A DNA stretch of 19,679 nucleotides from Methylococcales bacterium (GTDB taxonomy: Bacteria; Pseudomonadota; Gammaproteobacteria; Methylococcales; Methylomonadaceae): NCBI GenBank assembly GCA_023144875.1, contig JAGLEW010000046.1:1-19679 (forward strand). The letters run 5' to 3'. The translations under genes and the position numbers were made by a program. The notes below the pieces were generated by a model. The model was not told the DNA's origin. It worked only from the letters and a program-made list of their open reading frames with translations, and ran no database searches. Below are positions 1 through 10,439 of the stretch, piece after piece (the stretch's first letter is position 1; every line of letters starts with the position of its first letter).

Positions 1-1397
1 TTTTTCCCGCAGAATCGGATAAAGAAGCCTTACGGATTGAACTATTTGACGATGAAATTGAACGTTTGTCGTTGTTTGACCCACTCACTGGGGAAATTTT
101 ACAACGAATTGCGCGTTATACAATTTACCCTAAAACCCATTATGCCACCCCCAGAGACACGCTTTTAAACGCGGTTGAAAAAATAAAAATAGAACTCTCT
201 GCGCGCTTAAAAGTGCTACGTGATGATCATAAATTGGTTGAAGCCCAACGGTTAGAACAACGGACTTTATTTGATATTGAAATGATCTTAGAGATTGGTT
301 ATTGCTCAGGGATTGAAAATTATTCACGCTATTTATCAGGGCGATCGACAGGGGATTCACCCCCGACTATGTTTGATTATTTACCTCAAGGCTCAATTGT
401 GATTGTGGATGAAAGTCATGTGACTTTACCGCAATTAGGGGCAATGTACAAAGGTGATCGCTCACGTAAAGAAACCTTAGTAGAATACGGTTTTCGCTTG
501 CCTTCGGCGTTAGATAATCGACCATTACGGTTTGATGAATTTGAACGCCTTGCGGGTCAACGAATTTATGTGTCCGCAACCCCTAGTCATTATGAAAAAC
601 AACATTCATCGACCTTTATTGAACAATTAATCCGACCAACGGGTCTTTTAGACCCTCAAATTGAAATACGCCCCGCCAGCACTCAAGTGGATGATTTATT
701 GTCCGAAATTAATGCGCGAACGCAACAACAAGAACGGGTGTTAGTGACCACCTTAACCAAACGCATGTCGGAAGATTTAACCGATTATTTGATGGAACAT
801 GCGATAAAAGTACGGTATTTACATTCGGATGTGGACACGGTTGAGCGAGTCGAAATTATTCGTGATTTACGCTTAGGCGTATTTGATGTGTTAGTGGGCA
901 TTAATTTATTACGCGAGGGCTTGGATATTCCTGAAGTGTCACTTGTCGCTATTTTAGATGCCGATAAAGAAGGTTTTTTACGTTCAACCGTATCTTTGGT
1001 TCAAACCATTGGGCGAGCAGCTCGCAACGTGAAAGGATCCGCCATTTTATACGCAGATAAAATCACTAAATCTATTCAGCAAGCCATTGATGAAACCGAC
1101 CGACGACGAGAAAAACAATTAGCCTTTAATCATCAACATAAGATCATTCCAACAACCGTGTCTAAATCGGTCACCGATATTTTAGAGGTGCGTATTCCGG
1201 GTTCAAATAAAGGGGCAAACTATGCCACCGAAACCCATTTAAGAAAAATTATCGACGATTATCAGCAAATGTCGCCGAAAGAAAAAGGAAAACGTATTAA
1301 ACAGCTCGAAGAACAGATGTATAATCATGCAAAGAACTTAGAATTTGAAACAGCGGGGAAACTACGTGATCAATTAAAGGCACTCAAGGATTTTTAA
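1..1397 (+). CDS. uvrB: UvrABC excision nuclease subunit B, 5'-truncated by window edge
   Basis: UvrB is the DNA-damage-verifying helicase-like subunit of nucleotide excision repair, loaded by UvrA and recruiting UvrC. The frame is open from base 3 and encodes about 464 residues, against roughly 670 for the whole protein, so about 200 N-terminal residues including the Walker A region lie outside the window. Visible landmarks in order are FPAES and SLFDPLTG, the helicase motif II region [15 protein letters not shown], the helicase motif V/VI segments [16 protein letters not shown] and QTIGRAARN, and a C-terminal UVR (UvrC-binding) helical hairpin around [19 protein letters not shown] at 66 could be taken as a start, but the homology continues in frame upstream to the window edge. 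The downstream gene begins 67 bases later. Identification is secure from near-continuous family similarity as I recall it. Confidence 0.97.
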   Translation, partial: FPAESDKEALRIELFDDEIERLSLFDPLTGEILQRIARYTIYPKTHYATPRDTLLNAVEKIKIELSARLKVLRDDHKLVEAQRLEQRTLFDIEMILEIGYCSGIENYSRYLSGRSTGDSPPTMFDYLPQGSIVIVDESHVTLPQLGAMYKGDRSRKETLVEYGFRLPSALDNRPLRFDEFERLAGQRIYVSATPSHYEKQHSSTFIEQLIRPTGLLDPQIEIRPASTQVDDLLSEINARTQQQERVLVTTLTKRMSEDLTDYLMEHAIKVRYLHSDVDTVERVEIIRDLRLGVFDVLVGINLLREGLDIPEVSLVAILDADKEGFLRSTVSLVQTIGRAARNVKGSAILYADKITKSIQQAIDETDRRREKQLAFNHQHKIIPTTVSKSVTDILEVRIPGSNKGANYATETHLRKIIDDYQQMSPKEKGKRIKQLEEQMYNHAKNLEFETAGKLRDQLKALKDF

Positions 1398-1464
1398 TCC
1401 AGCCTAATTCTTTGTGATTAACTTTAATTTAAACCTACCAACTCTTTTCATGGAAACTTAAACA

Positions 1465-1842
1465 ATGAAAACTTTAAATTACAGAGTATTATTTATTTTA
1501 ATCAGTGTATTTTTATTGCAAAGCGCCTGTACTAATAAAAAACCCGTCGTTATCAAAAATCCCTACCCACAATTAAGCAATACCACGTGGCACTATATGG
1601 ATACTGACTGGGAATATGATATGGAATTTCTTTCCAATGGGGTTTTACGTACCCAACACCCAAATGATAAAACGCCCAATAATGATAAATGGATTCAAAA
1701 CCGTAGTAACGTTAGTTTTTCATTTAATAATGGTTATTCAAACTATGAAGGAAAATTTTCAGGCAACGATATTATTTCAGGAACCGCTGAGAGCAAAACA
1801 GGCGTGATCTGGAACTGGAAAGCCATTCGTGTAAAAAGATAA
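1465..1842 (+). CDS. Small outer-membrane-type lipoprotein, unknown function
   Basis: A 125-residue protein with a lysine/arginine-bearing N-terminus, a hydrophobic stretch (LFILISVFLLQ) and a lipobox ending in LQSAC, so it should be lipidated at Cys21 and released by signal peptidase II. The residue after Cys is Thr, not Asp, which favours sorting to the outer membrane. The mature part is short, aromatic and beta-rich (WHYMD, WEYDMEFLSNG, VSFSFNNGYSNYEG, GVIWNWKAIRVKR). The repeated W/F, N-G and Y-x-G pattern resembles small lipocalin-like or META-like beta domains, but I cannot assign a family. A GGAAA sequence at 1452-1456 is a plausible ribosome binding site. It follows uvrB by 67 bases with no terminator visible between them, so it may be cotranscribed. 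Function unknown. Confidence 0.8.
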   Translation: MKTLNYRVLFILISVFLLQSACTNKKPVVIKNPYPQLSNTTWHYMDTDWEYDMEFLSNGVLRTQHPNDKTPNNDKWIQNRSNVSFSFNNGYSNYEGKFSGNDIISGTAESKTGVIWNWKAIRVKR

Positions 1843-1855
1843 CAAAACCCTATAT

Positions 1856-1880
1856 CTGACAGCTTGCAATGAGCTGTCAG
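1856..1880. terminator. Hairpin between convergent genes (candidate bidirectional terminator)
   Basis: A perfect 9-base-pair stem, CTGACAGCT (1856-1864) and AGCTGTCAG (1872-1880), closes a 7-base loop. It sits exactly between the lipoprotein stop (1842) and the ferredoxin stop (1895, minus strand). Neither side has a long U tract; the minus strand has GGGTTTTG a few bases beyond the stem. It is therefore an imperfect intrinsic terminator or an mRNA 3'-end stabilising hairpin serving both strands. Confidence 0.6.
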
Positions 1881-1894
1881 AATGATGATTAACG

Positions 1895-3943
<2,049 letters not shown>

Positions 3944-3953
3944 GATAGAACCT

Positions 3954-5246
3954 TTAAAATAAAGAGGATATAAACTCATTATTGAGCGCATGGGTTTTCG
4001 TTTTTAAATTACGAATCTCAGATTTCCCTGCTTTTTGCCATACAATAATGGCTTGGAGGTAATAATCACGCCATGTTTTATTTTCCATTAGAGTTTGCAG
4101 TCTAAAGAGATCCAATGCAATCAAGAATTGTTTTAATTGTTGCTTTTTAGCGCTGGAAGATACGCGTTGATAATCCACGTATTGTTTTTGCACTTTTTCA
4201 AGCTGAACCAGCCATTCATGGCTTGGTTTTAATTTTTCAATACTTGGTGGCTTTAAAACATTGTCATGATAAAAAGGCCGCTGTTGCCATGCACCTGCAT
4301 GAGCCGCATAACTTAAGTGATCTTGTAAATCTGTTTGTAACGGCCGATATTTTTGCAAAAAATTAATAAATTTATACCCTGATTCAGGGTCTTTCGTCGC
4401 CAAAATGCCAAAACGTTTTTTTGCTCTCCAAATAGGGAAACAAATCACCGCATCATAAAAATAAGGGGAGCTGGTAAAGCTTAAAGGAAACAAGCAATAA
4501 AAAGGATAAAAAAATAATCGGCAACGCCCCGTATAAACCCCTAAGGCATAAATAAGCCCATAAATAACGCCAACCGCTAAACCAAACCCTACTCCGCCTG
4601 CTATCGTAAAAGCAATGGCAAATAATAATGAAAACGCTAAGGCGACCGTCAAGGACATCGCTGTACTCGCCATTAAACCCATCGCAATACCCATCGCAAA
4701 CGCAAAGCTTAAAATACCCGTCAGACTCTCATCAACCGTTCCTGTTAAATTCCCCATCATTAAGGTATTTGCCAAGCCTTCAGCCAATTCGATGGCTAAA
4801 CCGCCCGTTAAACCAAAAATTAAACTGACCACTAAGCCACCGACTAAGCCACCTACGATGTATTGAATCAACCCAAGTACTAAACCAATCGCCAATGCGG
4901 TTAAAAATTTAAAAAAACTGTGACTCGCATAAAAAATATATTCTTCGAATAGATTGGGTTTTTCGGTAAATTCAGCCATTAAAAGGGTTTCAAATTCGTT
5001 AGGAAATAATAACGGAAACTCTAAATAAAAAATAATAAGACTACTAACGAAATAGCCAAAAAAACAAATTAATACAATCAGAGGATAACTTTTTACTAAA
5101 CGCCATGTCCTTTTTCTATAACTTAAATCATGACTATAGTCGGCTAATAATTTAGGTTCAAAGATAAGCCACAACAACAGTTGCACACTATTTTCAGGTT
5201 GAGTCGGCTTGACCAAAATGCGGTCTAAATCCACAGAGTTATCCAT
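3954..5246 (-). CDS. Glycine-zipper multi-pass membrane protein, unknown function
   Basis: A 430-residue protein I cannot assign. Residues 1-45 are soluble (MDNSVDLDRILVKP). A hydrophobic segment around 52-77 (PLIVLICFFGYFVSSLII) is followed, from about 108 to 255, by a long region of GxxxG/GLxxGL repeats (GLVLGLIQYIVGGLVGGLVV, GLTGGLAIELAEGLA, GGVGFGLAVGVIYGLIYALG) that could make five to seven closely packed helices. The C-terminal 150 residues are soluble and helical, with GYKFINFLQKYRPLQTDLQ and YAAHAGAWQQRPF, Lys/Gln-rich and probably cytoplasmic. Similar GLxxGL membrane blocks occur, as I recall, at the ends of some NACHT/STAND-type proteins of cyanobacteria and Beggiatoa-like bacteria, but no NTPase motif is present here. 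It precedes the M18 gene by 10 bases, so it is probably first in that operon. No strong ribosome binding site is visible. Confidence 0.75.
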   Translation of the reverse strand: MDNSVDLDRILVKPTQPENSVQLLLWLIFEPKLLADYSHDLSYRKRTWRLVKSYPLIVLICFFGYFVSSLIIFYLEFPLLFPNEFETLLMAEFTEKPNLFEEYIFYASHSFFKFLTALAIGLVLGLIQYIVGGLVGGLVVSLIFGLTGGLAIELAEGLANTLMMGNLTGTVDESLTGILSFAFAMGIAMGLMASTAMSLTVALAFSLLFAIAFTIAGGVGFGLAVGVIYGLIYALGVYTGRCRLFFYPFYCLFPLSFTSSPYFYDAVICFPIWRAKKRFGILATKDPESGYKFINFLQKYRPLQTDLQDHLSYAAHAGAWQQRPFYHDNVLKPPSIEKLKPSHEWLVQLEKVQKQYVDYQRVSSSAKKQQLKQFLIALDLFRLQTLMENKTWRDYYLQAIIVWQKAGKSEIRNLKTKTHALNNEFISSLF

Positions 5247-5540
5247 TTTTTAAGTATTTTTTTTGTCGATGACTTGATTTTTATAGGTGAGTATCAAATC
5301 ACTCAAACCTGATGTGTCCCAAGTGAATTTGATGCGGTTAATATAATGGTGAGAATGTTTACACATAAGCAAACATAATTTGCACAATGATCAATGTAGA
5401 GCCAATGTCAATGATTTTAAAGCAATTTTTTGATAGGAACAAGGCAAGAATGCATTGCATGGGTGGAATAACAAATAAAAGACGCTTAAGTTATTTAAAT
5501 AAAAGGAAAATCCACCTTAGTTTTCTTTTTTTTAATGTTA
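5247..5540. other. Intergenic region upstream of the membrane-protein gene, with repeats
   Basis: About 294 AT-rich bases between the membrane-protein start (minus) and the ftsB stop. No coding frame is convincing. It holds a possible minus-strand promoter (5280-5306), four copies of CAATG in 29 bases (5385-5413), and an A/T-rich run downstream of ftsB (AAGG/CCTT mini-stem around 5503-5516) that may end the eno-ftsB transcript. Confidence 0.5.
5280..5306 (-). promoter_or_regulatory. Candidate promoter for the membrane-protein/apeB/coaD/fdx operon
   Basis: On the minus strand TTGAGT (5306-5301) and TATAAA (5285-5280) are separated by 15 bases, which is shorter than ideal. A small inverted repeat, TGAGT (5288-5292) and ACTCA (5301-5305), covers the spacer. 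The predicted transcript start would be about 30 bases before the ATG at 5246. This is a motif match only. Confidence 0.3.
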
Positions 5541-5876
5541 TTATTCAATAATTTGGAAAAACGTTTCATTTTTTTTAATCATCCCTAATTCATGCCGAGC
5601 GCGCTCTTCCAAAGCCTCGGTACCATTGCGTAAATTTAACACTTCACCGTATAAAATATCATTGCGTTCTTTGTTTTCTATGTACTGTTTATTTAAAACT
5701 TCAAGTTTTTGCTGATATTCATGCACTTGCGTGATACTACCATCGCCTGTCCAAAGACGCATTTGTAACAGAAAAATAAACGTTACGATAATGATAACTA
5801 AAAAAAGTTTAATAATCGTCTCCTGATAATAAAAAAGGGCACAACCATCATTGTAAAACAATACGTTTGCACCCAT
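5541..5876 (-). CDS. ftsB: Cell division protein FtsB
   Basis: FtsB is a bitopic inner-membrane divisome protein that pairs with FtsL through a periplasmic coiled coil and links FtsQ to septal peptidoglycan synthesis. The frame shows a membrane segment (KLFLVIIIVTFIFLLQMRLW), a heptad-like coiled coil (VHEYQQKLEVLNKQYIENKE) and the diagnostic NGTEALEERARHELGMIKKN ... ETFFQI end. The frame opened at the ATG of 5876 is 111 residues but has no Shine-Dalgarno, and its first 20 residues (ending YYQET) do not match the family. A strong AGGAG at 5824-5820 instead precedes ATT codons at 5816 and 5813. Starting there gives 90-91 residues whose N-terminus aligns with typical FtsB proteins, so the true start may be ATT. 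It follows eno by 14 bases, a standard gammaproteobacterial order, but ispD does not follow. Confidence 0.93.
   Translation of the reverse strand: MGANVLFYNDGCALFYYQETIIKLFLVIIIVTFIFLLQMRLWTGDGSITQVHEYQQKLEVLNKQYIENKERNDILYGEVLNLRNGTEALEERARHELGMIKKNETFFQIIE
5820..5824 (-). promoter_or_regulatory. Shine-Dalgarno inside the annotated ftsB frame
   Basis: AGGAG on the minus strand (5824 down to 5820) lies 3 and 6 bases before two consecutive ATT codons (5816-5814, 5813-5811). No ATG, GTG or TTG in frame follows within usable distance; the next Met is at the end of the membrane segment. The site supports initiation at ATT rather than at the upstream ATG (5876). Confidence 0.5.
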
Positions 5877-5890
5877 TTTAAATGATTGCT

Positions 5891-7207
<1,317 letters not shown>

Positions 7208-7218
7208 TTAAAGCCGAC

Positions 7219-7224
7219 ATTATA
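7219..7224 (-). promoter_or_regulatory. Minus 10 box of the eno-ftsB promoter
   Basis: A perfect TATAAT on the minus strand (7224 down to 7219), giving a leader of about 35-40 bases before the eno ATG at 7174. No good minus 35 hexamer is seen at the right distance, so activation or an UP element may contribute. Confidence 0.5.
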
Positions 7225-7364
7225 CCCAAACAAAGGTGAAATGCAGATTTCAATGTTTGAAAAAAAGGATTAATTTTTAGGAGTAAAGCCGACAAAGTTT
7301 CAAATACGATCACATTAACTGTTTGTTTTTGACAGATAATTGAAAACTTATCTCTTTAAGGTTG

Positions 7365-7375
7365 TATGCTACAAT
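7365..7375 (+). promoter_or_regulatory. Extended minus 10 promoter element of the Thr-linker lipoprotein gene
   Basis: TATGCTACAAT contains TGC-TACAAT, an extended minus 10 (TGnTAnAAT) match, about 125 bases before the ATG at 7501. The identical 11 bases recur at 12051-12061 in front of the small periplasmic protein gene. Confidence 0.45.
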
Positions 7376-7500
7376 TTCGGTCTTTGCTTTATCCTAAAGA
7401 AATTGTCTTAAGGATTGGCATTTTGTATACTCTCTTTTTTGTAGAGTTAAAACATTAACACCCGATTTATTTTATCTACAAATATCTTTAGGAATCATTC

Positions 7501-8070
7501 ATGAAAAATTCTCTTTTAATTTCTGCAAGTTTAGCGATTTTAACATTATCTGCCTGTGATAATACAAAACCACCTGTCGTCGATGGTACGACAACAACTA
7601 CGACCACAGGTGGTACAACCGATACCACGACGAGTACTTCAACTGATACCACAACAGGTACTTCAACTAGCACTTCAGCCGCTACAAGACCTTCAAACAG
7701 TCTTTGTAATAGTAATGAAACCGTTCTTTTTAGCTGTCAAATGGCAAAGGGAAATAAGGTTTTATCAGTTTGTGGGTCTGAAAGCTTAAGTGGTCGTGAA
7801 AGTTACGTGCAATACCGCTATGGATCTGACCCTTATACGATTGATCTGAGCTTTCCAAAAGATTTGAGCGTAAGCAAGCGTTCTTTTCAATACACCTCGG
7901 ATGGCTTAAGTTTTAACGTAAGTAAGAATATTCGTTATCAACTTTACACTCAAGGAAGTTCCGCAGGTGTAAAAACTTTTTGGGCAAAAAGCCCTAAGAA
8001 GAATAGAACTTTGCCTTGCGGAGGAGATGTCTTTAATCAACTAGATAAAGTTACCAAGGTTTTAAACTAA
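7501..8070 (+). CDS. Lipoprotein with threonine-rich linker, unknown function
   Basis: A 189-residue protein with a short basic N-terminus, a hydrophobic core and lipobox LSAC (Cys19), followed by Asp at +2. By the E. coli rule Asp+2 suggests retention in the inner membrane, though this rule does not hold in all species. Residues about 29-60 form a low-complexity Thr/Ser/Gly linker built on a tandem 24-base repeat. The C-terminal domain (about 65-189) has four Cys (SLCNSN, FSCQMAK, SVCGSES, LPCGGD) and the segment NKVLSVCGSESLSG ... YVQYRYGSDP. This resembles a common uncharacterised proteobacterial domain with a VCxS ... YLQYRFG pattern; I know no function for it. The AGGA site is 6 bases before ATG. 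A long hairpin follows the stop, so it appears to be monocistronic. Confidence 0.85.
   Translation: MKNSLLISASLAILTLSACDNTKPPVVDGTTTTTTTGGTTDTTTSTSTDTTTGTSTSTSAATRPSNSLCNSNETVLFSCQMAKGNKVLSVCGSESLSGRESYVQYRYGSDPYTIDLSFPKDLSVSKRSFQYTSDGLSFNVSKNIRYQLYTQGSSAGVKTFWAKSPKKNRTLPCGGDVFNQLDKVTKVLN
7621..7668 (+). repeat. Tandem 24-base repeat encoding the Thr/Ser linker
   Basis: Two adjacent 24-base units (7621-7644 and 7645-7668) match at 21 of 24 bases and encode DTTTSTST and DTTTGTST. The units lie within a longer Thr-rich linker (about 7588-7680). Such in-frame repeats expand or contract without frameshift. Confidence 0.8.
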
Positions 8071-8086
8071 ATACAACTCAAACTAT

Positions 8087-8120
8087 TTTTGGGGCTGTGA
8101 TTAAATTCACAGTTCCAAAA
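8087..8120 (+). terminator. Long stem-loop after the Thr-linker lipoprotein gene
   Basis: A 14-base-pair stem (8087-8100 with 8107-8120, two G-U pairs on the plus strand) closes a 6-base loop TTAAAT. It starts 16 bases after the stop codon. It lacks a downstream U run, so it is either a weak terminator or an RNA 3'-end hairpin protecting the message. Confidence 0.55.
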
Positions 8121-8300
8121 TATAACCTCCTCTCATTTTACAACTTCTTAGGAAATTTCCCCTCTACAGCCCTTATTTAACAAGCCTTTATGTCTTTTTT
8201 CAATTCTATTAAATTTTCTAATTTTCTTCTAAAAATTGGTTTAGAATGATCTATGACTAACAAACATTAGTCTACTCGATTCTTTTACGCTCTTTTTTTA

Positions 8301-8306
8301 TATAAT
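8301..8306 (+). promoter_or_regulatory. Minus 10 box of the barrel-CsgG-caspase operon
   Basis: Consensus TATAAT about 78 bases before the chosen ATG (8384), preceded by a T-rich run. No convincing minus 35 hexamer is found 16-18 bases upstream. Confidence 0.4.
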
Positions 8307-8383
8307 CGCTTAAATCTGAGCTAAAGATTCAGCAGTTGTTCTATATGACTGCTTTAACTTCACCTTCACCTCAGAAAAGTCTT

Positions 8384-9781
8384 ATGAAAAAACAGCACAA
8401 GGTAATAACCTCGCTCCTACTTTACGGTTTAACCACTTCCGTGAATGCAGTGGAATTTACATCCACACTCGATCCCACCATTATCCCTAACATTAATAAA
8501 GAAATTGGTGAAGTGCTCAATACTTCGGCGGCCGATACTATTTATAACGACCTTGTTCGAATTAATAAGGCGGTTATCAAGCCAAATTTAGCCTTTAATA
8601 AAAATACAGCCGATGATAAGACAGTTTATAACTTAAGCACTTTATCAGGGACGTTGAATGGTCGAAACATCAAGGTATATACCACAGGAGGAACACCCAT
8701 TGGTTTACTCAATGATGCTCCGGGGAAAAAATACAGCAGTAAAACGCAAAATTCCACTATTTTAAAAAAAATTAGCGAAAATAATTACGTACCATTGGGA
8801 AATGAACGAGTTGTGATTGAATCCGATGGTGTAGTTATTTTTGACAGCAACGTAGTTACTCGTGCTGATTTAATTAATATTGCCCGAACCTTAGGCCTAT
8901 TGCCAGTTATGAATGCCTTAACCTCTAGCTCTTTAGCCTCAACTGCACCTTCTGCAACCAGTTCCCGTATTATTTATGACTACCTACTCGATGCAACGGT
9001 TTTATCTTATAAAGCTAAATCCGCGAGAAAAAATAATCAGAACCTCACGTTAAATTACGATCAAGGCAGTGTTACGGGCATTAATAATAAAGGAGGGGTT
9101 GCCATTGTCGATTTAAAATACGAGCAAGGGCGCTTTACCGAGGCGGATGATGATGGGGACATTAAAAGCATCACCTTAGCGGTATCCACCATGTTTAAAG
9201 GCTTTGAGGTCGGCGCATTTGTCCCTTATGAATACATGGATTTTGAAAGCTTTGAAGGACATAAAACAGGGGTGGTTTTATATGCAAAAAAAGACTGGTT
9301 ATTACCTCATCATTTAAAACTCACCACGGTCGCAAATTTTAATTACATTGCCACCTATATTACGGGATTTGCACTGACGAATACTTTTGGGGGCGGATTA
9401 AGCAGCGCCTTAACCTACGATGATGGCGGCCGATTTGTCCCAAGAATCAGTTTTTCCGCACAATATAATACCGATGATTATTACAGAGCCAATGAGTTCA
9501 TTATCGACAACGAACAATATTTAATTAAAATTGGTGCTTCTTTAGGGTATCGACTGCTTGACAACATCGCTTTACAAGGTGGCATGATTTACACCCGTGA
9601 TATTACCGATTATGCAACCAGTTTTAATCGGGGCGAAGATAAGGATTTTTATAGTATAAAATTTGGGGCAACTTATACGGTGTCTAATATGTGGCAGGTT
9701 AATTTAAACTATAAGCGTATTATTGGCTTAGATAATTATTACTCTAATACGGTCTTTTTAGGCACAACCATGGATTTTTAA
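8384..9781 (+). CDS. Outer-membrane beta-barrel protein, unknown function
   Basis: I start at the ATG of 8384, whose MKKQHK ... LLLYGLTTSVNA is a clean Sec signal peptide; in-frame starts at 8336 (TTG) and 8345 (ATG) would add a non-signal leader. This gives 465 residues. The N-terminal 200 or so mature residues are soluble and of unknown fold (DPTIIPNINKEIGEVLN, VVIESDGVVIFDSNVV). From about residue 225 there are alternating beta strands with paired aromatic residues (LKYEQGRF, FEVGAFVPYEYMDF, GGRFVPRISFSAQYN, GASLGYRLLDNIALQ, WQVNLNYKRIIG), ending in a terminal Phe (TTMDF) as BamA substrates do. The barrel resembles an autotransporter-like or porin-like domain, but no passenger or protease site is evident. 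A gap of 49 bases without a terminator leads to the CsgG-like gene, so an operon is likely. Confidence 0.8.
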   Translation: MKKQHKVITSLLLYGLTTSVNAVEFTSTLDPTIIPNINKEIGEVLNTSAADTIYNDLVRINKAVIKPNLAFNKNTADDKTVYNLSTLSGTLNGRNIKVYTTGGTPIGLLNDAPGKKYSSKTQNSTILKKISENNYVPLGNERVVIESDGVVIFDSNVVTRADLINIARTLGLLPVMNALTSSSLASTAPSATSSRIIYDYLLDATVLSYKAKSARKNNQNLTLNYDQGSVTGINNKGGVAIVDLKYEQGRFTEADDDGDIKSITLAVSTMFKGFEVGAFVPYEYMDFESFEGHKTGVVLYAKKDWLLPHHLKLTTVANFNYIATYITGFALTNTFGGGLSSALTYDDGGRFVPRISFSAQYNTDDYYRANEFIIDNEQYLIKIGASLGYRLLDNIALQGGMIYTRDITDYATSFNRGEDKDFYSIKFGATYTVSNMWQVNLNYKRIIGLDNYYSNTVFLGTTMDF

Positions 9782-9830
9782 AATCGGTTTAAACGTTTAT
9801 AGGTTATCTATTTTTTGGAGAGTTATAGAA

Positions 9831-10439
9831 ATGAAACATTTTAAATTTTTTTTAATGGGCCTGATACTTTCAGCAAATATTTATGCGGATAATACAGCGG
9901 TTGTTTTAGGCTATCAAAGTTCGGTTAACGATGCGATTTGGCAACAAAAACAATTGGGCTTTGGGGTAAAAAATATTTTACAACAAGCGTTAATGGATAA
10001 AACGGCGCTTTCTTTTATTGATGAAAAAGTGGTGTTAGGTTTTAACAATAAAAATCTAGACCATGAATTACAGCAACATTGGATGCTTCAAGAACATCAG
10101 CTTAGTCCTGATAGCCTTCAAAATTTGGCAACCAAACACCAATTAACCTATATTTTTTGGATTAAAATTATTGATTTTAAGACTGAAGTTTCTAAAATTT
10201 CCATCGCTTTCTTTAGTTCCAGCAAACATGAAGATAGTTTGGAATTAGAGGTTTGTCGTTACACATTAGCCAGTAATAGCATAGAGTGTCATGCGGGTGA
10301 AGGCACACAATCACGCAATTTAAACAGCATTCTTTATAAGCCAATGGATAATGTAAATTTTAATACCTCAGGGGCTGGTCAGTTGAGTCAGGAGGCTATT
10401 TTTGAAGCGCTACCCAAGGTGATTGGTGATGAAAAATAA
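9831..10439 (+). CDS. Secreted CsgG-like protein (non-lipidated paralogue of the caspase gene's N-terminal domain)
   Basis: A 202-residue protein with a signal peptide (MKHFKFFLMGLILSANIYA, cleaved before DNT). It has no lipobox. It aligns by eye with the N-terminal half of the next gene: GFGVKNILQQAL ... FIDEK against GFGVTNRLIDVL ... FIEEK, then LTYIFWIKIIDF against ADYIIYPEVYHF, and VNFNTSGAGQLSQEAIFEAL against INFSQSSLGKATDHAIKGAI. Both fit the general pattern of CsgG/curli-assembly-type domains (short beta strands, an [F/Y]IEE-like turn, a C-terminal G-x-A-x-x-AI helix). Two Cys (CRYTL, IECHAG) could form a disulfide. The GGAG site is at 9817-9820. Its stop codon lies 8-10 bases inside the start of the caspase gene, indicating translational coupling. 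The CsgG assignment is inferred. Confidence 0.7.
   Translation: MKHFKFFLMGLILSANIYADNTAVVLGYQSSVNDAIWQQKQLGFGVKNILQQALMDKTALSFIDEKVVLGFNNKNLDHELQQHWMLQEHQLSPDSLQNLATKHQLTYIFWIKIIDFKTEVSKISIAFFSSSKHEDSLELEVCRYTLASNSIECHAGEGTQSRNLNSILYKPMDNVNFNTSGAGQLSQEAIFEALPKVIGDEK

Larger units (their letters stand above)
8071..8383 (+). other. Intergenic region before the outer-membrane barrel/caspase operon
   Basis: About 313 AT-rich bases. The first part carries the 8087-8120 hairpin; the last part carries a consensus minus 10 box at 8301-8306. The middle (8125-8290) shows pyrimidine-rich sequence with no gene or clear motif. Confidence 0.5.

Noticed and set aside
66..1397. TTG at 66 as start of a shorter uvrB protein
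   Set aside because: UvrB homology continues in frame upstream to the window edge, so the gene is only cut, not short.
3944..3991. Longer start for the M18 aminopeptidase at 3991
   Set aside because: It would run into the upstream gene's 3' end, and the 16 extra residues are not family-like; an AAAGG site supports 3943.
4615..4866. Plus-strand frames opposite the glycine-zipper membrane gene
   Set aside because: They are Lys/Pro-rich mirror translations of the repetitive membrane coding sequence, with no start signal or domain.
7329..7334. TTGACA as minus 35 of the Thr-linker lipoprotein promoter
   Set aside because: No minus 10 hexamer at 16-18 bases; the extended minus 10 at 7365-7375 is too far away.
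7488..7673. Minus-strand Val-rich frame opposite the Thr-rich linker
   Set aside because: Mirror of the ACN repeat; low complexity with no supporting signal.
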